Shown here: piece by piece, positions 47,072 through 57,528 of the stretch | Position numbering within the stretch: position 1 is the stretch's first letter | How the letters are laid out: each line of letters starts with the position of its first letter | Program-made: the position numbers and the translations under genes | NCBI GenBank assembly: GCA_031374935.1 | Contig: JANMHB010000183.1 | Span: 29,566 to 93,565, forward strand | Direction of reading: 5' to 3' | DNA from: JACMLX01 sp031374935 | GTDB lineage: Bacteria > Gemmatimonadota > Gemmatimonadetes > Gemmatimonadales > Gemmatimonadaceae | Length of the DNA: 64,000 nt | The notes under the pieces: generated by a model | What the model saw: the letters and a program-made list of their open reading frames with translations, nothing else | Database searches by the model: none | Told to the model about the DNA's origin: nothing

Positions 47072-47701
47072 TCCTTCTTCACGTCGTCGAACTCCAGCTG
47101 GTAGATGTCTTCGATGTGCGTGCCTGGCGGCAGCATCAGCAGGTCGTTGATGTAGCCGGTGTGCAGATCGTACACCCATCCATGCAGATGGATGTCGTGA
47201 CCGGTCTGCCAGGCGTGTTGCACGAACGACGTTTCTGCCAGCTTCCAGACCTGTTCCTGGACGTTCAGTTCGACCAGCCGGCGCAGGCGGCGCTCGGGGT
47301 CCGCCAGCCCGTCGAGCTCATGGCGATGGATCCGGTAGACATCCTTGATGTTGCGCAACCACTTGTTGATCAGGCCGAGGTGCTTGTGAGAGAGTGCGTT
47401 CCGCACGCCGCCGCACCCGTAATGCCCGCAGACGATGATGTGCTTCACCTTCAGCACCTCCACCGCATACTGCAGCACGCTGAGCATGTTGAAATCGGTG
47501 TGGATCACCTGATTCGCGATGTTGCGGTGCACGAACAGCTCGCCGGGCTCGGTCCCGGTCACGTCCTCAGCAGGCACGCGACTGTCGGAACACCCGATCC
47601 AGAGGAAGTCCGGCTTCTGGTCGTCGGCCATGCGCAGAAAGTAGTCGTCACGGACGTTGAGCTTGTCCTGCACCCAGGCCTTGTTGGCCAGGAGCAGCTT
47701 C

Positions 47702-47715
<14 letters not shown>
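47068..47715 (-). CDS. Beta-carbonic anhydrase
   Basis: 215 residues from the ATG at 47715 (upstream codons of the same frame overlap the SulP gene and are Ser/Arg-rich). Zinc ligands and catalytic dyad are intact: GCSDSR (Cys42, Asp44, Arg46) and CGHYGCGG (His98, Cys101). The sequence resembles CanB/Can type enzymes. It hydrates CO2 to bicarbonate. The start overlaps the SulP stop by 14 bp; SulP transporter plus beta-carbonic anhydrase is a recurrent pair in bacteria, also found fused, and suggests bicarbonate transport. Confidence 0.96.
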
Positions 47716-49306
<1,591 letters not shown>

Positions 49307-49442
49307 GCGTGTTCGCTGGAGAGGAGAACCTTGTGCCGTGGAATGGCCAGGGGTAAACGTACACGCCCCGGTTACCCTTGGTGGAGCCGGCTGCCGCCGT
49401 GACGCTGACACGCCCCCCTGCACCATCCCCTGGCCGACAGCC

Positions 49443-50738
49443 GTGAATCGACGAGACTTTCTCCGACAGAGCGCCGCGATGACCGCGGTGCCACTCGTCC
49501 TCCGCGACGCGGCGCCGCGCAGCCTGCACATCGACGGGGCGCGACTCAACGGCTGGCTGACCGCATTCGACGCGATTGGCCGCACGGCAGGCGGAATCAA
49601 TCGCGTGGCGTACTCGGATGCCGACCTCGCGGGACGCTCCTTCACGCTGGACCTCCTGCGACAGGCAGGTCTGACGCCACGAATCGATGCCGCTGGCAAC
49701 ATTTTCGCGCGAGTGGCAGGCACGAGCAGTTCCCTGGCCCCGATCCTGATCGGCTCCCACGTGGACTCCGTCACGAACGGCGGGAACTTCGACGGGCCGG
49801 TCGGCAGCTTCGGGGCGATCGAAGTCGGGCGGACGCTGCTCGAGCGGCGGATCCGCCTGCGCCACCCCGTGGATGTGGTGATCTGGCAGAATGAGGAAGG
49901 CGGGACCATCGGCAGCAAGCTGGCGATCGGAGCCCTGACGGACGCGGACCTCGATCGAACGGCGCGATCCGGCAAGACGCTCCGCGAGGGCATCGGCCTG
50001 ACGGGCGGCAATGTCGCGCAGCTCGCCACCGCAGTGAAGCAACGCGGTGACATCGCCTGCTACCTCGAGCTCCACATCGAGCAGGGTGGCATCCTGGAGA
50101 AAGCGGGGCTGCAGATCGGCATCGTCGAAGGCATCGTCGGGTTGCGATGGACCGAGGTCACGATCACTGGTGCAGCGAATCACGCCGGCGCCACCCCGAT
50201 GGATCAGCGGCAGGATGCGGTGCTCGCGGCAGCGAAGTTCACCGTCGCGATCAACGATGCCATCCGCGGAGTTCCGGGACGTCAGGTGGCGACGGTCGGG
50301 CGCGCTGTAGTCTCGCCGAACACCACCAACATCATCGCTGGCGAGGTCGTGATGACCATCGATCTTCGCGATCTCGACGAGGCTCGGCTGGTGCAGTTCA
50401 ATGCCACGTTCGAGGCGCTGGGGCGCGAGATTGGACTGGCAACGCACACGACATTCGCGTTCCGCGCCCTCGTGAACAGCGAACCCGCGATTGCCGACCC
50501 GCGGGTGATGCAGTGGATCACGGCGAGCACGGATGGTCTGGGGCTCAGCCACATGCGAATGCCGAGTGGCGCGGGCCACGATGCGCAGGAAATCGCACGG
50601 ATCGCGCCCATGGGCATGATCTTCATTCCAAGCGTGGGCGGCATCAGTCATTCGCCGCGCGAGTTCTCGCGGCCGGAGGACATCACGAAGGGCGCTGATG
50701 TGCTGCTGAACGCAGTACTGGCCGCCGATCAGGGCTGA
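49443..50738 (+). CDS. Tat-exported Zn-dependent M20 amidohydrolase (hydantoinase/carbamoylase/allantoate type)
   Basis: 431 residues from a GTG at 49443 that starts MNRRDFLRQS, a twin-arginine signal; the upstream in-frame codons mirror the SulP gene. Metal ligands follow the M20 carbamoylase order: GSHVDSV (His106), GNFDGPVG (Asp117), QNEEGG (Glu151/152), LELHIEQG (His near 208) and a final His in SHSP. The group hydrolyses N-carbamoyl-L-amino acids, ureidoglycolate or allantoate. Export by Tat is unusual for these usually cytosolic enzymes. It is divergent from the SulP operon and stands alone. Confidence 0.92.
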   Translation: MNRRDFLRQSAAMTAVPLVLRDAAPRSLHIDGARLNGWLTAFDAIGRTAGGINRVAYSDADLAGRSFTLDLLRQAGLTPRIDAAGNIFARVAGTSSSLAPILIGSHVDSVTNGGNFDGPVGSFGAIEVGRTLLERRIRLRHPVDVVIWQNEEGGTIGSKLAIGALTDADLDRTARSGKTLREGIGLTGGNVAQLATAVKQRGDIACYLELHIEQGGILEKAGLQIGIVEGIVGLRWTEVTITGAANHAGATPMDQRQDAVLAAAKFTVAINDAIRGVPGRQVATVGRAVVSPNTTNIIAGEVVMTIDLRDLDEARLVQFNATFEALGREIGLATHTTFAFRALVNSEPAIADPRVMQWITASTDGLGLSHMRMPSGAGHDAQEIARIAPMGMIFIPSVGGISHSPREFSRPEDITKGADVLLNAVLAADQG

Positions 50739-50765
50739 CGCCAGCACCCGGATCATCGCGTCAGG

Positions 50766-51377
50766 CTAGGCGGGTGCGATGATCTCCTTGCCCCGACGAT
50801 AGGCCCGCACACCGGCGGTCGTGTCCTGCATCAGCAGCAGCGCGTCGGACCGTCCGAACTGCCGCATCAGGTCCAGCATCATCGGCGCCTCGCCACTCCA
50901 GGGATATCCGAACACGACGTCGAAGTCGTCGAGCGCCATGCCCAGCTCGAGATACCCTGATGCCCCTTCGCCCGTGGTGGCGGAAAACTCGTTGGCGACG
51001 GGCGACCGCCACCGGTAGCCCGCTGGCAGAAAGCTTCCGGTCACGAAGCGCGCCCGCGAATCAAATCGGGTGGCCAGGCGCTCGGCCGACCGGACGAGCG
51101 TCGCGTCGATCTCGATACCGAACGCCTCAAACCCGAGGAGGTCGGCCATGATCGTGATGACGCCGGTCGCGGATCCCCACTCCAGGAATCGGGCGCCGGG
51201 TGCCCGGAACCGGACCAGCGCCGCACGCACCTGCTCGTAGTCTGCCGCCACGAACGGATGGAACTCGCGGTCACGGACACGCCGGTCGAATTCATCGAAC
51301 AGCGCCCAGCCCTCGGCGCAGAGTGCGTCGAGCCGTTGCTCCAGCGTCGCGTCGCGTCCCTGACTTTCCATCGACAT
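50766..51377 (-). CDS. SAM-dependent methyltransferase-like protein
   Basis: 203 residues. Motif I of class I methyltransferases is seen as FLEWGSATGVITI, with the acidic ribose ligand in GIEIDATL. The motif deviates from the usual E/DxGxGxG, having Ser-Ala between the Gly residues. Region IV has FGYPWSGE in place of the common DPPY/NPPY. It is full length but cannot be given a substrate. It converges with the M20 gene 27 bp away and is divergent from the alpha/beta hydrolase across about 130 bp. Confidence 0.8.
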   Translation of the reverse strand: MSMESQGRDATLEQRLDALCAEGWALFDEFDRRVRDREFHPFVAADYEQVRAALVRFRAPGARFLEWGSATGVITIMADLLGFEAFGIEIDATLVRSAERLATRFDSRARFVTGSFLPAGYRWRSPVANEFSATTGEGASGYLELGMALDDFDVVFGYPWSGEAPMMLDLMRQFGRSDALLLMQDTTAGVRAYRRGKEIIAPA

Positions 51378-51505
51378 GTCATACCATCCATTCGTGGCAG
51401 GGCCAGTTCCGAACCGGCGGGTAAGTTACGCGGAGTGCGCCGCAGGGCCCCTTCCGGCCTGTCGAACGCAGCGCCACGTCCCCCTCCGCCTTGCCGACTG
51501 ATCCG

Positions 51506-52459
51506 ATGCTCCGAATTGTGCGCGCACTGCTGGTGCTTGTTTTGATTCTTTCGGCCGGCGTGGCCGGCAGCTATGTCCTGCGCAATCCCGAGACGGCGAC
51601 ACTCGATGACGCCGCACGGCGCGGCGCCCCCGGTCGGTTCGTAACCCTCACCGATGGCGTGACGCACTTCGACGTCAGCGGACCCGACTCTGGCCGCGTG
51701 GCCGTCCTGGTCCACGGCTTCTCCGTACCGTACTACATCTGGGACTCCACCAGCGTGGCACTGGCGTCCGCCGGCTACCGCGTCATCCGGTACGATGTCT
51801 TTGGCCGCGGCCTCTCGGATCGACCGGACGTGGCGTACGATGGCACGCTGTATGATCGCCAGCTCTCGGAGTTGCTCGATTCGTTGCAGGTGCGCGGTCC
51901 GATCGACCTGATGGGGCTGTCATATGGGGGCTTCGTCACGGGCCACTTCACTACCAAGCACCCCGCACGGGTTCGGACGCTGACGCTGATCGACCCCGTC
52001 GCCGTTGCGCCGGTAGTACCAGCCATCCTCACGACACCTGTGGTTGGCGCATGGTTCTGGCAGGTGATGCAGGCGCCGAACGCTGCCGACGGCCAGTTGG
52101 CCGACTTCCTGCACCCCGACCGCTGGCCGGACTGGATCGATCGCTATCGGCCGCAGATGCGGTATCGCGGGTTCGGGCGCGCGCTCCGACGATCGGCCAT
52201 CACCGCCTCGCGCACAGACTACCCGGCGCACTACGCCGCCGTCGGCGCGACCCGCATTCCAGTGCTGCTGATCTGGGGCAAACAGGACTCGACGGTGAGC
52301 GTCGTGCACTCGAGCGTTGTGCGAAATGGGATCCCCGACATCGAGTACTTCGTCGTCGATTCGGCGGGGCATCTCCCGCACATGGAGCAGGCCGTGGCCG
52401 TGCGTACGCGAATGCTGGATTTTCTCGCGGCGCACCCAGGGGCGTCGACAGCACACTGA
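51506..52459 (+). CDS. Exported or membrane-anchored alpha/beta hydrolase
   Basis: 317 residues from the ATG at 51506. A hydrophobic N-terminus (about 5-25) is a signal or anchor. Alpha/beta hydrolase marks are the oxyanion VLVHGF (67-72), the strand before YDVFGRGLSDRP, the nucleophile elbow GLSYGG with Ser139, a probable Asp in WGKQDSTV and the catalytic His in AGHLPH. These fit an esterase or lipase-like hydrolase. It is monocistronic, with an upstream 128-bp shared divergent region. Confidence 0.92.
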   Translation: MLRIVRALLVLVLILSAGVAGSYVLRNPETATLDDAARRGAPGRFVTLTDGVTHFDVSGPDSGRVAVLVHGFSVPYYIWDSTSVALASAGYRVIRYDVFGRGLSDRPDVAYDGTLYDRQLSELLDSLQVRGPIDLMGLSYGGFVTGHFTTKHPARVRTLTLIDPVAVAPVVPAILTTPVVGAWFWQVMQAPNAADGQLADFLHPDRWPDWIDRYRPQMRYRGFGRALRRSAITASRTDYPAHYAAVGATRIPVLLIWGKQDSTVSVVHSSVVRNGIPDIEYFVVDSAGHLPHMEQAVAVRTRMLDFLAAHPGASTAH

Positions 52460-52625
52460 GCCGGTCCCTGCGAACGGCGTGGAGCAGGTGGGGTGGTGCG
52501 GCCGGCGCGACATGAGCCACGGCCACCCGAACCGGTCATCAAGTGGCCCGTCGTGAGTGCCGACATTCGAAAGGGCTTTCCCGTGCCATCGGGACGAACG
52601 GACCCTTACACCCGGCAACATCCCG

Positions 52626-55025
52626 ATGCGTGCCTTCTTTTCCGGCCTCCGAGGAAAACTGATTGTTGCGTCAGGACTTCCCCTCCTGATCGCGACCGTC
52701 TTCGCCAGCTTCGTCCTCGTCACACAGTACGGGCGCTGGACCGAGGGCAAGCGGCTCGAGGGCATCGCACGGCTGACGCGGGCGACGACCGTGCTGACTC
52801 ATGAAATCCAGATGGAGCGAGGGCTCTCGGGCACGTACATCGCGAGCGGCGGGACACAATTCGCGATCGAACTCTCCGCCCAGCGGCAACGCGCTGACAG
52901 CGCACGCGACGAGTACCGTGCCGCGATGGCGACGACGCGCATCCCCGCACTTGCGCCAACGGCTGTCCGCATCGAGCGCGCCATCGACAGTGTCGCGCTC
53001 ACGCGCGCCTCGGTCGACGCGCGCGATGTGACCTCTGAGCAGGTCCTGGCTCGGTACTCGGCCAGTGTGGCGCATATCATGGAGGGAGTACTCGACTACT
53101 CGTCAGACGTCACGGACTCTGAAGCGCGAACTTCGCTGCGTCAGATCGATGCCATAGGCCAGTGGAAGGAATGGACGACGCGCGAACGCGGGACGCTGGC
53201 AGCCGCGCTCACGTCCGGTTCATTTTCAGGCACTTCGTTGTACAGGACATGGATTACGACATTGACGGGCCAGCAGATTGCCGTGGCGCAGCTGCGCCAC
53301 GAATCCGCTGGCGCACTTGCGGGCGAACTCTCCGCGATCGCCGACGCGCCGGAATCGAAGCGCATCGACGAAATCCGTGCGCTGGCAGACGCCGGCGCCA
53401 CCGGCGCTCCGATCGCCGCCAGTGCGTCGGACTGGTGGGCCGCCAAGACTGCCGTGATCGAGCGGCAACGGTCCCTCGAGCAGGCAGTCACCGACACGGT
53501 CGCAGCGCGTGCCCAGCGGGCCTCGCGTTCGGCGTTGACGACGCTGCTGCTCGTGCTCATCGCCAGCGTCGCCGTACTCCTCGTCTCGATCGCAGCTGCG
53601 ACCCAGACGATTCGCAACGTACTCCGTGTGACGTTTCGCGTCACGAAGCGGGCGCAGCAAGTTCAGTCACAGCTGCTCATGTCGATTCAGGACGTCCTCA
53701 CCCGACTCTCGCGGGGAGAGTTCGACGGGGCGATCGATGACAACATTCCATTGCTTGACATCACATCCACCGACGAACTCGGCGTCATGGCTGGGAGTCT
53801 CGACGGGATGATCACGGCATCACGCGGGACGGGAGTCGCCGTGTCACTGGTGCAGGAGACGATGCGGTCGCTCGTGCAGACCAGTCGGCAGATGGCCGAC
53901 GCCGCGGTGGCCGGCGTGCTCACCGTGCGAGCCGATCCGAACAAGTTCGAGGGAGAGTTCCGCCAGCTGGTGGAGGAACTCAACCGGATGCTCGACGGCA
54001 TCGAACGGCCGCTCACCGAAGCACGGGTCGCCCTCGAAGGGATGGCGAATCGTGACCTCGAGGTCCGGGTGCGGGGCGCGTACGAGGGCGACTACGCCAG
54101 CATCGCGGTCTCGGTCAACACCGCCGCCGAACAACTGTCGGTCGCGATGCGCCAGGTGCGGCAGTCGGTGAATCAGGTGGCCGATGCGTCAGAGCACATC
54201 GCCGCCACCAGTGAAACGCTGGCGCACAACGCGCAGCGCCAGGCGGGCGCCATCGAATCGGTGGATCACGCGGCGCGCGACCTCGCGCAGACCGCGGAAC
54301 GCGTGGCGCGCAGTGCGGCCGAGGTGACCACGCTGGCGACCGCGGCACGCGGCAACGTGGAGGACGGTACCAGAGTGATCCAACAGCTGGGCGAAGCCAT
54401 CTCGCGCATCAAGGAATCCAGCGACGCCACCAGCAAGGTCGTCAAGACCATCGACGAAATCGCATTTCAGACCAACCTGCTCGCGCTGAACGCCGCCGTC
54501 GAGGCGGCGCGCGCCGGCGACGCCGGTCGCGGATTCGCGGTCGTCGCGGAAGAAGTTCGCGCACTTGCACTGCGCAGCGCCGAAGCGGCACGCAGCACGA
54601 ACGCGATGATCGACGCCGCCGTGCGGGACGCGGACGAGGGCGTCACGCTGCGCGACGACGTGCAGCGCGTACTGGCAGCGATCGCGAGCGCGGTGGAACG
54701 CGTGGACGAAACCGCCGCCAGCATGACGATGGAAATCACCACACAACGCGATCAGGTGCGGGAGATCAGCGGCAGCATGAGTGAGCTCAACGCCCTGGCC
54801 CAGTCAGTGGCGGCCGGCGCCGAGGAAGGCGCATCGGGTGCGGAAGAAATGCGTGCGCAGGCAGCGAAGCTCGGCGAGGCAGCCGAAGGGTTCAGGACGC
54901 GCGACTGGGAGGCACGTGAACAGCGTGGGCCGGCGCCAGCATGGGGCATGACCACACGGCCGCCGGCGTCGCGCGCGCAGCCCCCCGCAGCACAGACTGC
55001 CGCGCCGCTGCTCGCCGGGGTGTGA
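52626..55025 (+). CDS. Methyl-accepting chemotaxis protein with NIT sensor domain
   Basis: 799 residues from the ATG at 52626; 23 codons upstream in the same frame are rejected for lack of a signal. Helix 1 (11-32) precedes a periplasmic all-helical domain with the NIT signature (MERGLSGTYIASGG). Helix 2 is near 302-325, then HAMP-like segments to about 500 (including EGDYASIAVSVNTAAEQL). The cytoplasmic hairpin tip is TIDEIAFQTNLLALNAAVEAARAGDAGRGFAVVAEEVRALA, near 605-650. NIT domains sense nitrate or nitrite in other proteins. It lacks a CheR-binding pentapeptide; the C-terminus is Ala/Pro-rich. No che genes are nearby. Confidence 0.92.
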   Translation: MRAFFSGLRGKLIVASGLPLLIATVFASFVLVTQYGRWTEGKRLEGIARLTRATTVLTHEIQMERGLSGTYIASGGTQFAIELSAQRQRADSARDEYRAAMATTRIPALAPTAVRIERAIDSVALTRASVDARDVTSEQVLARYSASVAHIMEGVLDYSSDVTDSEARTSLRQIDAIGQWKEWTTRERGTLAAALTSGSFSGTSLYRTWITTLTGQQIAVAQLRHESAGALAGELSAIADAPESKRIDEIRALADAGATGAPIAASASDWWAAKTAVIERQRSLEQAVTDTVAARAQRASRSALTTLLLVLIASVAVLLVSIAAATQTIRNVLRVTFRVTKRAQQVQSQLLMSIQDVLTRLSRGEFDGAIDDNIPLLDITSTDELGVMAGSLDGMITASRGTGVAVSLVQETMRSLVQTSRQMADAAVAGVLTVRADPNKFEGEFRQLVEELNRMLDGIERPLTEARVALEGMANRDLEVRVRGAYEGDYASIAVSVNTAAEQLSVAMRQVRQSVNQVADASEHIAATSETLAHNAQRQAGAIESVDHAARDLAQTAERVARSAAEVTTLATAARGNVEDGTRVIQQLGEAISRIKESSDATSKVVKTIDEIAFQTNLLALNAAVEAARAGDAGRGFAVVAEEVRALALRSAEAARSTNAMIDAAVRDADEGVTLRDDVQRVLAAIASAVERVDETAASMTMEITTQRDQVREISGSMSELNALAQSVAAGAEEGASGAEEMRAQAAKLGEAAEGFRTRDWEAREQRGPAPAWGMTTRPPASRAQPPAAQTAAPLLAGV

Positions 55026-55049
55026 GCCGCCGGTGGATGCCGAGGTCCG

Positions 55050-55712
55050 TCAGAGAAACACCGCGATCTCGTCGAGCGCCTTGCGGCGCAACGCGGGCAC
55101 CTCGACACCGATCGCCGGATACCCGACCACCAGGTTCAGAAAGGGTCGTTCGTTCGTCGGACGGCCCAGGATCTCATTCAGAAAACCCATCGGGCTCGGC
55201 GTATGCGTCAACATCGCCAGGCCGGCATGGTGTAAGGCGGCGATCAGGAAGCCGGTCGCAATCCCGACGGATTCCTGCACGTAGTAGTGCTTCACCTTCT
55301 CGCCATCCGCCGTGAGACCGAAGCTTTCCGCGAACACCACGATCAGGTAGGGGGCGATCTCCAGGAACGCCTTGTTCTCGTCGGTACCGAGCGGCGCCAG
55401 CGCCTGCAGCCAGTCCGGTGGTGCACGATGCGTGTAGAACTCATGCTCTTCCCGCTCGGCGTCGATCCGGACCCGACGCTTGATCGACGCGTCACTGACC
55501 ACGACGAACCGCCACGGCTGCTGGTGCGCACCACTCGGTGCCGTGCCTGCCGATCGGATGCAATTCTCGATGACGTCCACTGGCACCGGCCGATCCGAGA
55601 AGGTGCGCACAGTGCGTCGGCGATCTGCATTGGCGTAGAACTCCGCGGCGCGCTGACGCATCTCGGACTCCGGGTAGTCGCGATACGACGGGAGCGGGAT
55701 GAACTCTGGCAT
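55050..55712 (-). CDS. Nitroreductase family flavoprotein (IYD/BluB-like subgroup)
   Basis: 220 residues from the ATG at 55712; the frame is open to 56219 but overlaps a real gene in another frame. The FMN-binding RRTVRTFSDRPVP near residue 32, IRSAGTAPSGAHQQPWRFVVV, and the later GIATGFLIAALHHAGLAMLTHTPS are typical of nitroreductases close to iodotyrosine deiodinase. Such enzymes use FMN and NAD(P)H to reduce halogenated or nitro aromatics or other substrates. It converges with the chemoreceptor, 24 bp away. Confidence 0.92.
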   Translation of the reverse strand: MPEFIPLPSYRDYPESEMRQRAAEFYANADRRRTVRTFSDRPVPVDVIENCIRSAGTAPSGAHQQPWRFVVVSDASIKRRVRIDAEREEHEFYTHRAPPDWLQALAPLGTDENKAFLEIAPYLIVVFAESFGLTADGEKVKHYYVQESVGIATGFLIAALHHAGLAMLTHTPSPMGFLNEILGRPTNERPFLNLVVGYPAIGVEVPALRRKALDEIAVFL

Positions 55713-55759
55713 TGATGGCGTAGTGACAGGAAGGTGTGACGGCGCAGGCAGCGGCTGCG

Positions 55760-56776
55760 CTACGGAGCCGGTGACGACTTCCGCGTGGTCGTGACTGCCG
55801 CGGCAAGCCACACGGCCGATGACGTGACGACGATGTCGCTCGGCCGTACGTCGAGCGCGACATCCGCTCCGTCCATCGGCACGATCCGCTGCACGGCCAC
55901 CGGCAGGTTGATCGCGCGGAAGAATCGCTGTGGGATTTTCACCATGAATCCCCGCGCGACCAGCCCCTGGATTCGCGCGCTGACGTCGGCACGTCTGATC
56001 GCGACACCGCACAGGCCGCCGCGCGTGGCCAGGATCGAGTCGAGCGCCGCCACCGATGCCCGCGACGGATCGATCATCAGCCGGATCCTGAGCTCCGGAA
56101 AGTCCGGATCTGCCTTGAGCACGCCATCGACCGCGCTCAGAACGATCCGGCCGCGCGCCAGGTAGTTCGCGGCCCGAACCTGCCCGGTGACGACATGCGC
56201 CATGGACATCTCGCCACACACTGGCCCCGCCAGACCCTTCGATACCCAGTCGAGCGTGATGCGCGCGACACCGGTGCCGCTCGCCAGATGCACCGGCACG
56301 TCCATGCGGATGGTACTGCCGCCGAAGGTCAGCCGCGGTGCATCGGGCTTGAGGCGCCCACGAACACTGTCGAGCACGATGGCCAGTTCGTACGCGCCAA
56401 CCGTGCGTCGGCCAAACAGGCCAAGTCGCGCCGTGACGTCACCCTGCTTCCGCACGCGCATGCGCGGCAGCCGAAGCACCACGTCGTGAAACCAGCCGGT
56501 CACCACACGCTGCACCATCGCGTCAACGAACGGTGTCGGCAACCCGATCACCACGTCTCCCGCCGGGCGTTGATCGAGCAGGTCACTCAGGGACGCCGCG
56601 TCATACACCATGGCGCGCAACGAATCCCGCTGCCGCGTGAGCAGCGCGATCTCACGCGTGACGGTCGCTGGATCTTCGCGCTCCCAGCGTGGTCGGAACC
56701 GCAGCGTGACGACGCCGAAGGCCAGGACTGACCCGCAGACCGCCGCCGCGATCGCCGTCCGGATCCACGGCTTCAT
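55760..56776 (-). CDS. Anchored beta-rich protein of unknown function (first of a similar pair)
   Basis: 338 residues. An N-terminal helix (about 5-25) anchors it in the inner membrane or serves as a signal; a coiled region with REIALLTRQRDSLRAMV follows. The rest is beta-rich with paired hydrophobic strands: VIGLPTPFVDAMVQRVV, DVVLRLPRMRVRKQGDV, and a Cys-containing VCGEMS. The ATG at 56776 overlaps the stop of the upstream gene (ATGA). The two proteins share a layout of short coil, then strands of the type VIxxPxxxVDxxxxR; I suspect a common, perhaps lipid-binding TULIP-like, fold but cannot prove it. Confidence 0.7.
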   Translation of the reverse strand: MKPWIRTAIAAAVCGSVLAFGVVTLRFRPRWEREDPATVTREIALLTRQRDSLRAMVYDAASLSDLLDQRPAGDVVIGLPTPFVDAMVQRVVTGWFHDVVLRLPRMRVRKQGDVTARLGLFGRRTVGAYELAIVLDSVRGRLKPDAPRLTFGGSTIRMDVPVHLASGTGVARITLDWVSKGLAGPVCGEMSMAHVVTGQVRAANYLARGRIVLSAVDGVLKADPDFPELRIRLMIDPSRASVAALDSILATRGGLCGVAIRRADVSARIQGLVARGFMVKIPQRFFRAINLPVAVQRIVPMDGADVALDVRPSDIVVTSSAVWLAAAVTTTRKSSPAP

Positions 56777-57528
56777 GGCGCAGCTCCAGCCGTGTCGCGT
56801 TGCGTCGGCGCAAACGCACCAAGTGCAACATGCAGTACAACCCAGAGCCGGTTCTGGAAGGCGATCACGCGTGCCACGTCGACCGTCATTGGCGCCTGAC
56901 TGGGTTCGATCGACAGGGCCCCCTCCGGACCAAAGCCGGGCAATTGCATCTGCTGATCCAGTCGCACGGGCAGCGCGACTGATGGCAGGCTGCTGGTGAG
57001 CTCGGGCAGGCTCCGCTCGACGATCGTCTGCAGGACGTTGATCACCACCGCGTCGAACGCGGCCGGTGCCCCGGCGGGTGTGTTCAGCTCGACATCGTCG
57101 ATGCTGATCCGGGCACGAAGTTCCTGCGTCTTGTCAACAACCAACCGGTCGATGGCGCCGCGCAGAAATACCGCGGCGGACACCCGGGGGAATCGGCCAC
57201 GACGCACCTCGCCGCGAATGTCGACACGCGCGACGTTGGCTCGAAAGACGACGTTCGCCCCCGTCAGCGTGACGATCAGCTTGTTCTGCAGTTCGACCGT
57301 GATGGGAAACGAGGTCGCGATCAGTTCGCGCAGCAGTGTGTCGCTCACGGTGACGATCACCTCGTGTTCGCGGTCCATCAGCGTGCCGGGTTCGAACTTG
57401 CGCAGTGCCTGGAACCCGGCCACTTCACGCCGCAACTGGTCGCGCTCGACCACCCGGGCGCGCGTCGCCGGATCAGCCGGGCTGCACGCGCTGCCGAGCA
57501 ACGCGAGCAGCAGCAGCAGGCGTTTCAT
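56773..57528 (-). CDS. Putative lipoprotein (second of a similar pair)
   Basis: 251 residues. MKRLLLLLALLGSAC is a lipoprotein signal with lipobox GSAC. A coiled segment (RARVVERDQLRREVAGFQ) is followed by beta-rich sequence: EVIVTVSDTLLRELI, NKLIVTLTGANVVFRANVARVDIRGEV, then a helix (FDAVVINVLQTIVERSLPELTSSLP) and further strands. This strand-helix-strand pattern recalls DUF2993 or BPI/SMP-like domains. Both stops and starts overlap neighbours by four bases. It sits between an AI-2E family permease and an anchored protein, so a permease-associated envelope role is inferred. Confidence 0.7.
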   Translation of the reverse strand: MKRLLLLLALLGSACSPADPATRARVVERDQLRREVAGFQALRKFEPGTLMDREHEVIVTVSDTLLRELIATSFPITVELQNKLIVTLTGANVVFRANVARVDIRGEVRRGRFPRVSAAVFLRGAIDRLVVDKTQELRARISIDDVELNTPAGAPAAFDAVVINVLQTIVERSLPELTSSLPSVALPVRLDQQMQLPGFGPEGALSIEPSQAPMTVDVARVIAFQNRLWVVLHVALGAFAPTQRDTAGAAP

